A stretch of DNA of 64,000 nucleotides, taken from contig NZ_QWET01000010.1 of assembly GCF_003573545.1 (NCBI RefSeq), positions 62,001 through 126,000 of the forward strand, written 5' to 3'. Shown in pieces: positions 53,801 through 61,210 of the stretch. Within the stretch, counting starts at the first letter, position 1, and every line of letters starts with the position of its first letter. A program made the translations under genes and the position numbers. This DNA is from Mariniphaga sediminis (GTDB taxonomy: Bacteria; Bacteroidota; Bacteroidia; Bacteroidales; Prolixibacteraceae). The notes beneath the pieces were generated by a model. It did no database searches and was not told the DNA's origin. It was given only the letters and a program-made list of their open reading frames with translations.

Positions 53801-54123
53801 ACAACCACTTCGTCTACTCCTATTGAAGAAGAAACCATTTCTACATCAAGCATAGTTTTTCCATCAACATTTATTTCCTGCGTTTCCATTCCAAGAAATG
53901 AAAAAACCAGGACAGACTGATCATCGGGAACATTAATTGAGTAGTTACCGTCCATATCAGTAACCACTCCCTGTGTTGTTCCCTTAATCTGAATAGATAC
54001 ACCGGGCAGTAGTTCGCCCGTGTTGTCCTTTACCGTTCCTCTCACCTGCACCTGGGCAAATGAATAGAACGTAAAAAGGACGAACAATCCTGAGAAAAAA
54101 GTTTTGAGATTTTTGTTTTTCAT
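50824..54123 (-). CDS. SusC/RagA-type TonB-dependent outer-membrane transporter
   Basis: A 1099-residue barrel. After the signal peptide a CarboxypepD_reg-like domain ([22 protein letters not shown]) comes first, so there is no secretin/TonB N-terminal signalling domain and no link to an anti-sigma factor. The TonB box region is followed by the plug ([76 protein letters not shown]). The barrel ends in [10 protein letters not shown]. It imports glycan fragments with energy from TonB. It is the only SusC in the window. Confidence 0.96.
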   Translation of the reverse strand: [1099 protein letters not shown]

Positions 54124-54847
54124 AAGATGTAGATTAAAATTTAAATTGTTATGATATTATCTCACATTACAAATATCCGGAATGCTAAACCGTTAAACCA
54201 ACAATATATTATTCAATTCACATAGAATTTTAACCCGAATAACATAATAATTAACTTTCACCTATATTACCAGTTAAAATTTTATTAATATAAGGTTAAT
54301 ATCCTTTAATAAGGACTTTCCAGTCTGATTTAAATATTTTCCAAATACTAATGAATCTACCGTGACAAATTATTCTATTCATCTAAAAAAAACAGAACAT
54401 AAATCACTGAACCACTGAGATAATAAGAACAACACAAATCCCAAAAAGAACAAAAGTTCACAACAAGCAAAAAATAAGCAGCAGTTATAAAGGGATTTTA
54501 TTCGGGTTTTGAATTATTAAAGAAAATTAGCCACTTATTCTGGTCAATTCTAAAAGCATGGACGTAAAAATTGGGTATTTGAATGAGGTATTTGAAAGTT
54601 ATTTGAGTTTGGAAAAGCCGAAAAGATGTCACAAAAAGACAGTGCCTGCAAAACCAATTGCAGTAAAAAGTTACCCACAGGGTTATAAGATTGTGCAGAA
54701 CTTATCTAACAGAACAAGCCCTGTCACTTGCCTATAAAATGCAGAAGATGGACCGACTTGTCCACCGGCAACATGGTGAGCAGAATTTGAGATTCAGCTG
54801 CCCAAAAATGCGAAAGACTAAAAACTGCGTCTGGGGATTATCTCGCT
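54124..54847. other. 724 bp AT-rich gap upstream of SusC, with a decayed short frame
   Basis: The first ~400 nt are very AT-rich and hold no gene; this should be the SusC promoter and leader, but I find no exact TAnnTTTG box on the minus strand. Around 54410 there is a CACTGA-type repeat-like stretch (ACTGAACCACTGAGATAATA). From 54558 to 54737 a 59-codon frame on the plus strand (MDVKIGYLNEVFESYLSLEK...) stops and continues in another frame (54691-54948). This pattern suits a decayed gene, but I see no match to a known transposase. It is not called as a gene. Confidence 0.4.
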
Positions 54848-55852
54848 CTATTCCGTTGTTTGCGCCGGGTAGCTGTAATATAAATCTGTTCCTTCAGCCG
54901 TTCTCACCCATGTATCGAAACGATGCTCCCCTTCAAATAGCTCAATAATGCGGGATCCTTTGGGCAGGTCTCCGTAACCTCCCGTACTTTGCCCGTAAGC
55001 CAGAGCGACCCCCTTGTGCATACCAATGTAGTTATTCACATGATCGTGGCCTACAAAAGTCCCCATTACATCTTTCATCTCAACAAAGGCTGCCAAAAGC
55101 CCGGTGTTTATTTTTGGAGAACAAACATCTTCGTGAAATTCTCCAAACCGGGCAGAATCTTTAGCCACTATTCCATATTCAGGCAAAGGAATATGAAAAA
55201 AGGCAAGCCCCGGATAAGCAGCATCACCATTCTGCGATGTGTAGTGCTTGCTTTGCTCCCGGTACCAGGCTATCTGGTCAAACTCTACCCAGCCATAATT
55301 GCTTATGTCTTTATCTTCACAATACGCATTCGAATCGAAAAAGTAAAGTAACGCACTCGTATATCCTGTATCCGGCCGTTTTAATTCAATGATGTAATTC
55401 CCCACACCGGTAACATTTGCAGGTCCCTTTTCCCCCACAAAACCGGGTACCGTTTCAAGGAAATCAAAAATCTGATGACGCGACCATTCCGCTTCATCAT
55501 CGTGATTGCCTAACACAACGGCGAACTTCATCCCTGATTCCACAAAAATTGACGTCACAGCTTTCCAGCCTGCCTCAGGATGCCCGGTCACAATGTCACC
55601 GGTAAGCACGGCCAAATCAGGCTTTTCTGCTTCAAGTACCTGGCGGATTATGGAAGTCGTACCGGCACATTCTTCCACTTTGTCATTTTTCCAATGAATG
55701 TCGGTAAACTGGGCAATTTTAAAAGTCCGGTTTTCATTAAAACTCAAAGACAGTCTTTCACCTGCTTCTTCATTAGTTCTTGTGGTGTTACATCCCATAA
55801 ATGATGCGACCGGAAAAACCAGAATAAGTAAATAATATACAATCCGTTTCAT
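54848..55852 (-). CDS. Metallophosphoesterase lipoprotein (twin of 27203-28216)
   Basis: About 334 residues from ATG 55852; the longer frame to 55882 adds a non-signal prefix. The lipobox is ASFMGC. Calcineurin motifs: FKIAQFTDIHWKND, LAVLTGDIVTG, VLGNHDDEAEW, FFHIPLPEYG and GTFVGHDHVNNYIG. The protein is colinear with the one at 27203, including CSPKINTG and the late RFDTWVR. It is a lipoprotein, whereas the twin has a plain signal peptide. It lies downstream of a palindrome and alone in its own transcript or at the end of the one from 64000. Confidence 0.9.
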   Translation of the reverse strand: MKRIVYYLLILVFPVASFMGCNTTRTNEEAGERLSLSFNENRTFKIAQFTDIHWKNDKVEECAGTTSIIRQVLEAEKPDLAVLTGDIVTGHPEAGWKAVTSIFVESGMKFAVVLGNHDDEAEWSRHQIFDFLETVPGFVGEKGPANVTGVGNYIIELKRPDTGYTSALLYFFDSNAYCEDKDISNYGWVEFDQIAWYREQSKHYTSQNGDAAYPGLAFFHIPLPEYGIVAKDSARFGEFHEDVCSPKINTGLLAAFVEMKDVMGTFVGHDHVNNYIGMHKGVALAYGQSTGGYGDLPKGSRIIELFEGEHRFDTWVRTAEGTDLYYSYPAQTTE

Positions 55853-55885
55853 CTGTATAAATTTTAAATTTTTTATTGCCAAAAG

Positions 55886-55909
55886 TCCCTGCCTGATATC
55901 AGGCAGGGA
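55886..55909. terminator. Perfect 24 bp palindrome, probable terminator or operator
   Basis: Positions 55886-55897 and 55898-55909 are exact reverse complements (core CCCTGCCTGATATC). On the minus strand it is followed by CTTTT, as a terminator would be, after the SSS gene. A second 12 bp palindrome (ATTCCCGGGAAT) lies at 55927-55938. Because a promoter candidate lies upstream of it, a role in the leader of the phosphoesterase gene is also possible. Confidence 0.5.
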
Positions 55910-56008
55910 TTTCGAATATCCCGATAATTCCCGGGAATAATTATTATTTAGTTGGTATAAGTTTCATCATTATATGCCTTACATGAACTTGGTTTATATG
56001 GTTAATAA

Positions 56009-56039
56009 CAAAAATATATACTCCTTCAACTCAACCAAA
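56009..56039 (-). promoter_or_regulatory. Candidate Bacteroidota promoter for the phosphoesterase gene
   Basis: On the minus strand TTTG (56039-56036) is followed after 19 nt by TATTTTTG (56016-56009), an exact match to both boxes. It overlaps the last codons of the SSS gene and would give a leader containing the palindrome at 55886-55909. Confidence 0.35.
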
Positions 56040-57636
56040 CATACAGAAGTACCGTAATAACTGAAAGCACGGCCAGGTGTAATCGCCAGTCGGTTAAACC
56101 GGAAAATTTTTCTATGGCAACCGAATAATTTATAGTTGTTTTTTCCAGCTTTTCAGGCGCTGTTTTTCTGGTAAAAGCTGAAACAAGGAATAAAATTCCG
56201 GTAATCAGCATTTCAGCCCACAGTCCACGTAATCCAAAATTCAGTGTGTATTTGTGGTGCAGTACCGGGAATATTTTTGCACCGGTTTCGGGCCCCAGAA
56301 ATTGATCGACCACAAAAATGGTTGCCAGAATTACACCTGCAATAACCGAAACAGCAGCTCCTTTCAATGTTACTTTTTTGCTTATAATCCCAAAAAATAT
56401 TGCCGGAAACACCGGGATAACCAGGTAGGCTGTAATGGTTTGCAGGTATTTGTACAACCCTTCTTCATTTTTGTATACGAGCCAGGCTGCCCCAATTCCA
56501 AACAATACCACAATAAAAATTACAATTCGACCGATAAGCACCTGATTTTTTTCAGAAGTTTTGGGCCGGAATTCCACCACAAAATCGCGCACTACCAGGG
56601 TGGATACGGAGTTTAAAACTGCAATAAGAGAAGTAATTAATGCAGCTACCAGTGAGGCCAGCACCAATCCGCGAATGCCCGATGGCAATAACTGGTTGAG
56701 CAATACAATAAATGTTTGCTGCGACTCTTCTCCATCCAAACCCGGGAAAAGGGCAAATGCAATAACCCCGGGCAATGCAAAAATAAATACGGGAAACAGC
56801 TTCAGAAAAACGGCAAACATGGCACCCCAACGAGCCTGTTTCAAATTCGGGGCAGCCAAAACGCGCTGCACGTTCACCTGGTCGATTCCCCAATAAAAAA
56901 TACCGGCGTAAAAAGCCGTGGCAATGATTCCCCAAAACGGGTAAACCGGGTCTTCCAGCGGTTTGGCAATTACCATCGCCTCCGGTACTTTTTCCATTAA
57001 GCCACTCCAGCCCCCCACCTTGTCAAGACCTATAAAAAGCATAATGGAGCAACCGACAATCATTATAACAGCCTGAATGGTATCCGTATAAGCGACCGCC
57101 GTAAATCCACCAATAATGGTAAAAACCGCTACAATCAATCCGGTATAAAAAACGGTAGTCATTACACTCCAGCCCAGAAGACTGTTCATTACCAAAGCGC
57201 CGGCAAACAATGTAAACGCCAGTTTGGTCATAATACTAATTACCAGCATCAGGCCGGAAAAGAACAGCCGGGCATTGCGATTATAACGAATCTCCAAAAA
57301 TTCGGGGATGGTAAAAATCTTGTTTTTGATGTAGTAAGGAAGCAATACAGCACAGGCAAACCCCAATGTAATGGCTGTAGTCAGTTCCACAGAACCGGCA
57401 GAAAGACCATAACGGTAGGAATCACCGGAAAGCCCGACAAGATGTTCGGCGCCAATATTGGTAGCAAACAGGGATGCGCCGATTACAGGCCAGGTTATTT
57501 TTCTTCCGCCCAGAAAAAAATTCGAACTGTTTTTCCCGGCCCTTCTGCGATATGCCATGTACAACCCTACGGAAAGGCTGCCTATCAGCACAAAAAGACC
57601 TATCACCCAGTCCAGTAAGTTTAGCGAGATGCTCAT
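56026..57636 (-). CDS. SSS-family sodium/sugar symporter (SglT-like)
   Basis: A 536-residue protein with about 14 helices. SSS marks of the SglT type: GLYMAYRRRAGKNSSNFFLGGRKITWPVIGASLFATNIGAEHLVGLSG, IIGGFTAVAYTDTIQAVIMIVG, FYWGIDQVNVQRVLAAPNLKQARWG and LVASLVAALITSLIAVLNSVSTLVV. The sugar-type branch has GAEHLVGLSG and WGIDQVNVQR, as seen in vSGLT. It imports a sugar with Na+ at the inner membrane. It follows the AGE-type epimerase by 16 nt, which suggests a linked sugar such as mannose, mannobiose or an N-acyl amino sugar. Confidence 0.92.
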   Translation of the reverse strand: MSISLNLLDWVIGLFVLIGSLSVGLYMAYRRRAGKNSSNFFLGGRKITWPVIGASLFATNIGAEHLVGLSGDSYRYGLSAGSVELTTAITLGFACAVLLPYYIKNKIFTIPEFLEIRYNRNARLFFSGLMLVISIMTKLAFTLFAGALVMNSLLGWSVMTTVFYTGLIVAVFTIIGGFTAVAYTDTIQAVIMIVGCSIMLFIGLDKVGGWSGLMEKVPEAMVIAKPLEDPVYPFWGIIATAFYAGIFYWGIDQVNVQRVLAAPNLKQARWGAMFAVFLKLFPVFIFALPGVIAFALFPGLDGEESQQTFIVLLNQLLPSGIRGLVLASLVAALITSLIAVLNSVSTLVVRDFVVEFRPKTSEKNQVLIGRIVIFIVVLFGIGAAWLVYKNEEGLYKYLQTITAYLVIPVFPAIFFGIISKKVTLKGAAVSVIAGVILATIFVVDQFLGPETGAKIFPVLHHKYTLNFGLRGLWAEMLITGILFLVSAFTRKTAPEKLEKTTINYSVAIEKFSGLTDWRLHLAVLSVITVLLYVWLS

Positions 57637-57652
57637 TTGGTTTCGTTTTTAC

Positions 57653-58918
57653 TTATTTACTCAGTTTCTCCATCCGTTTAATGCTTTGAACCATAGCCCT
57701 GACGGTGTGGTAATTAATTTTCCAGGAATGGCCCATGTGTGTCCAGATGGGCTCACCGCGGCGCGAGAGCAGCGGGTACCATTCACCCACCCCTTTGTTC
57801 ACGACCTTGTCGAATACAAACCGGTGCACATTTTTGTAAGCCTCCCAATACTTTTCGTTGCCTAATAAAATCACCGCATCAAGCAGGCCGATTAAAACCT
57901 CAGCCTGTTGCCAGAACTCTTTTTCGCGGTCGTAAACTCCGCCAGAGTGCGGCCCTTCCACAAAAACACCTCCGAATTCATAATCAACTCCATTATCGAT
58001 AGTATGATCGTAGATAATCCGGAACAAACCCTTATAATTTTCCACATCATCCTGAAGGATTTCCAGCGCATGGTTTAACAACCAGGCAAACTCGGCATTA
58101 TGTCCATAGCAGGTGTTGTCTGTGGCATTTCCTTTTTGTCCTTCTTCCGAGAAACGGTCCCATCCCCAGATAATATCAAATTTGATTTGAGGCGCAACCG
58201 ACCAGTCTTTATAAAACTGCGGAACCCCGGTTTTATATTCCGGATGGATAATACGATTCAGTAAAAGGTCAATCACCTCCAGTAATTTCCGGCGGTGCAC
58301 CTCTTTCCCCGTACATTCGTAAAGCGTGGTAAATGCTTCCATCAGGTGCATGTGTACATCCAGTGTTTTGCGATCGCCTCCCTGGCTGCCCGGGCCACAA
58401 AGTGTCCAGTCGCGTTGAAACATTTCCCAGTAACCGCCATACATGGTATCTGCGCCATACTTCTGCAACAAATCAAAAACCTTTTCGGCATATTCAACGC
58501 CTCGTTTATCACCGGTGGCGAGTGTGTATTCGCTCAAAGAGTAAATGGCAAAACTGTGTCCGTAAATAATTTTCTGGTTGTTTTTTACATTACCTTTCCT
58601 ATCGAGCATCCAGAAAAAACCGCCGTGTTGATTGTCCCACATTTTGTTGAGCAAAAAATCCACACCGTGGCGGGCTATTTCCGCAAGCTCCCCGTTTCCG
58701 TAGCCAGCCCTGTGTGCCGACGAGAGGGTGTAAAGGCAGCGTGTTTGTGCAATCAGCGACTTTTCATCTTCTCCTGTATCGTTTCCCTTCTCATCGAAAT
58801 GAGTGAGGTAACCACCATTCTTTTCATCAGTCATTCGCATAATCCAAAATGGCAAAAGTTCATTTATCAAATGGTTTTCTGCTTCTTGCTTCAGTTGAAC
58901 GAGTTCTTTTATATCCAT
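57653..58918 (-). CDS. AGE-family sugar 2-epimerase/isomerase (cellobiose 2-epimerase-like)
   Basis: A 421-residue alpha/alpha-toroid enzyme. Key stretches are LIAQTRCLYTLSSAHRAG (Arg of the active site), GYWEMFQRDW, HMHLMEAFTTLYE, CYGHNAEFAWLLNHA (catalytic His) and WKINYHTVRAM (second His). The His pair and the WKxxYHT end fit cellobiose/mannobiose 2-epimerases and mannose isomerases better than GlcNAc 2-epimerase. It would interconvert mannose- and glucose-type units after import by the SSS carrier. No signal peptide is present, so it is cytoplasmic. Confidence 0.87.
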   Translation of the reverse strand: MDIKELVQLKQEAENHLINELLPFWIMRMTDEKNGGYLTHFDEKGNDTGEDEKSLIAQTRCLYTLSSAHRAGYGNGELAEIARHGVDFLLNKMWDNQHGGFFWMLDRKGNVKNNQKIIYGHSFAIYSLSEYTLATGDKRGVEYAEKVFDLLQKYGADTMYGGYWEMFQRDWTLCGPGSQGGDRKTLDVHMHLMEAFTTLYECTGKEVHRRKLLEVIDLLLNRIIHPEYKTGVPQFYKDWSVAPQIKFDIIWGWDRFSEEGQKGNATDNTCYGHNAEFAWLLNHALEILQDDVENYKGLFRIIYDHTIDNGVDYEFGGVFVEGPHSGGVYDREKEFWQQAEVLIGLLDAVILLGNEKYWEAYKNVHRFVFDKVVNKGVGEWYPLLSRRGEPIWTHMGHSWKINYHTVRAMVQSIKRMEKLSK

Positions 58919-58970
58919 TGGTGTTATTCGTTTTAGTTGAAAATATTCAGAATATGCCTCTAAAAAATTA

Positions 58971-59043
58971 TTTCACACAAAGACGCAGGTTCGTAAAATA
59001 GTAAATAATATTACACTCTACCCCTTTGCGTCTTTGCATGAAA
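58971..59043. repeat. Inverted repeat of the CAAAGACGCA/TGCGTCTTTG type
   Basis: Arms 58971-58987 and 59027-59043 match at 15 of 17 bases, with a 39-nt AT-rich loop. The arm sequence resembles the dispersed GCGTCTTTGC elements found between genes in many bacteria. It sits in the 160 nt gap between the DUF1080 and epimerase genes. Confidence 0.55.
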
Positions 59044-59078
59044 CTGCGAAACCCCTCTGCTACAGGAGTCTCATTACT

Positions 59079-59681
59079 TTATTTCTTTAAATTGCGATAA
59101 ACCAAATCTTTGGCTTCAATTTTCATCCCCGGGTTGTGCCCCTGAATAGCAAAATGCCCAGATTTATAATCATTGTCTTCGTAAGTCATAACCAATTTCC
59201 CGTTCACCCAAAATTTGATTTCTGAACCGACAACTTTAATCCGGTATGAAAACCATTCTCCGTCGCGGGTCAACAACTCAGTGGCCTTCCCTGTTGGTTT
59301 TCCGGGTTTCCACATCCAGCCGGTATGTGCCTCCTGGTTGTTACAAATCTGGGCTTCATACCCCCGGGGAAATCCATCCGGATTATCAGCAGGAGGGTTT
59401 GCCCTGAAATAAAATCCACTGTTTGTTTTCTCACCGGTAATGCGGAACATTCCTTTAAACTCAAAATCAGAGGCAGACACATCGGTATAAATATGCCCCA
59501 TTCCCCCTTCTCCGGTTAAAATGCCATCCTGCACATACCATTCAGCATCTCCCCGCACAAACCATCCGGTTAAATCTTTTCCGTTGAACAACGAATTCCA
59601 CTTTGGTTTGGCAATTGTCTGGTTTGTGTTTAAAAGCAACAGGATAATAAAAGATAACAATACTGATTTTTTCATATTCAA
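59079..59681 (-). CDS. Secreted DUF1080 (3-keto-disaccharide hydrolase family) protein
   Basis: A 200-residue protein with a signal peptide (SVLLSFIILLLLNTNQTIA). The jelly-roll fold of the family is evident from WNSLFNGKDLTGWFVRGDAEWYVQDGILTGEGG, FRITGEKTNSGFYFRANPP, PRGYEAQICNNQEAHTG and FWVNGKLVMTYEDND. Some members have been shown to cleave 3-keto-glycosides by elimination after an oxidoreductase has oxidised C3. The gene follows a Tat-exported oxidoreductase by 18 nt, exactly the partner needed. Starts at 59681 and 59675 are both possible. Confidence 0.88.
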   Translation of the reverse strand: MNMKKSVLLSFIILLLLNTNQTIAKPKWNSLFNGKDLTGWFVRGDAEWYVQDGILTGEGGMGHIYTDVSASDFEFKGMFRITGEKTNSGFYFRANPPADNPDGFPRGYEAQICNNQEAHTGWMWKPGKPTGKATELLTRDGEWFSYRIKVVGSEIKFWVNGKLVMTYEDNDYKSGHFAIQGHNPGMKIEAKDLVYRNLKK

Positions 59682-59699
59682 AATTTTCCTTGATTAAAA

Positions 59700-61181
59700 C
59701 TATTGAGGCATATCAGGAAGTGACCACCCATTTCGATAGGTGTGTTTTATCAGCTCCCGCGAAAATGATTTGGCATTGATGGGGTCGCTCCAAACTTTGT
59801 TAAACCTTGGATGCCCTTCAATTATCTCCATTCCGTCGTCAATACAAAATTTAAACTCTTCGTTGTCCCGAATATTGGTAAACTCCATATTTAATCCATC
59901 CCAGTGCAACTCTTTATTCAAATCCTGCAAACGAACTGCTAAAACTCCCATCACCACCATTTCGTTAAACGGGCCGGCTTCTGAAAAAGGAGATGCCGTT
60001 TCCGTACGGTTTTCCGGGCTTTCCTTACAGGCCCTGATCCAATCTTGTTCGTGACTGGTTGTAATGCGCGGGATTGATTGTGGCACTTTAGGATCGCGCC
60101 CGGACAACAGCCAGGGTTTTTCACCGTAACAACCACAAATCAGTTTATCTTTTGTTCCGTGGAATATCACGCCTCCGCCTGATACGTTCATGTCACGTCC
60201 TTCCGGCCAGTCAGAAGGTTTCAGGGGCCTCATACCTCCATCCATCCAGTTTACCTGAACTTCGGGAAAATTGACTTTAATCCCTTTTTCTTTGGGACGT
60301 GCCGGAAATACCAGCTGAACCATTTCACTGTCCGGAGGAGAGTCGGTCATAAGCAACGTTGAAACTCCCTGCACCTTGGTGGGATACCCCAGTTTCAGTC
60401 CCATAAATACGGGATGAAGGATATGGCATGCCATATCGCCAAGGGCACCGGTTCCAAAATCCCACCAGCCCCTGAATGTCCAGGGTGTATACATCCGGTG
60501 GTACGGACGAAACTTTGCCGGGCCGAGAAACAAATCCCAGTTCATGGTTTCGGGCGGCCACATTCCTGTTTTAGGAGCGGCCAACCCCTGCGGCCACAGA
60601 GGGCGATCGGTAAAAGCTTCCACTTTGGTGACTTCTCCAACCTCATTGTTCCAAAGCCATTCCTGGATTTGGCGAACCCCTTCGCCTGAGGCGCCCTGGT
60701 TCCCCATGGAGGTGGCAACTTTGTACTTTTCTGCCAGCTTTGTCAACAGCCTGGATTCATAAACCGAATGTGTAAGTGGTTTTTGCACATACACATGCTT
60801 GTTCAATGTCATGGCGTGTGCGGCAATAATGGCATGCGTATGATCGGCTGTAGCAACCAACACCGCATCGATCGATTTGCCCATTTCGTCGTACATCTTC
60901 CGCCAGTCCCAAAACTTTCTGGCTTTGGGAAAATGTTCGAAACAACGTTTGCTGTGGTCCCAGTCCACATCACACAACGCCACAATATTCTCACTTTCCA
61001 TTCTCCGGAGGTTGGAGAATCCCATTCCACCAATACCTACTCCCGCAATATTTAATTTGTCACTTGGTGCTTTGTGTCCCAAACCGGCCACCACATGGCT
61101 CGGCACAATGGTTAAACCAGCAGCAGCAGTTGCTGTGGTTCCAATAAAATCTCTTCTTTTAATTGTACTAAAATTTCCCAT
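59700..61181 (-). CDS. Tat-exported Gfo/Idh/MocA-family oxidoreductase
   Basis: A 493-residue protein. Its signal has a twin arginine (KRRDFIGTTATAAAG), so it is exported folded with its cofactor. The Rossmann part reads LNIAGVGIGGMGFSNLRRME, ALCDVDWD, AVLVATADHTHAIIAAHAM and HVYVQKPL; Gln stands for Glu of the usual EKP motif, a variation frequent in the Tat branch. NAD(P) binding is expected, possibly as a bound cofactor. Such proteins oxidise sugar hydroxyls, in known cases at C3. It lies directly before the DUF1080 gene. Confidence 0.9.
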   Translation of the reverse strand: MGNFSTIKRRDFIGTTATAAAGLTIVPSHVVAGLGHKAPSDKLNIAGVGIGGMGFSNLRRMESENIVALCDVDWDHSKRCFEHFPKARKFWDWRKMYDEMGKSIDAVLVATADHTHAIIAAHAMTLNKHVYVQKPLTHSVYESRLLTKLAEKYKVATSMGNQGASGEGVRQIQEWLWNNEVGEVTKVEAFTDRPLWPQGLAAPKTGMWPPETMNWDLFLGPAKFRPYHRMYTPWTFRGWWDFGTGALGDMACHILHPVFMGLKLGYPTKVQGVSTLLMTDSPPDSEMVQLVFPARPKEKGIKVNFPEVQVNWMDGGMRPLKPSDWPEGRDMNVSGGGVIFHGTKDKLICGCYGEKPWLLSGRDPKVPQSIPRITTSHEQDWIRACKESPENRTETASPFSEAGPFNEMVVMGVLAVRLQDLNKELHWDGLNMEFTNIRDNEEFKFCIDDGMEIIEGHPRFNKVWSDPINAKSFSRELIKHTYRNGWSLPDMPQ

Positions 61182-61210
61182 TTGATTACATTTTATTGAT
61201 AAGAGACATT

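Noticed and set aside
54691-54948. 85-codon plus-strand frame before the phosphoesterase
   Set aside because: It overlaps the end of the real minus-strand gene and another short frame; it may be part of a decayed gene but does not stand as a protein.
58295-58936. 213-codon plus-strand frame over the epimerase gene
   Set aside because: It is antisense to the AGE domain and lacks a credible start.
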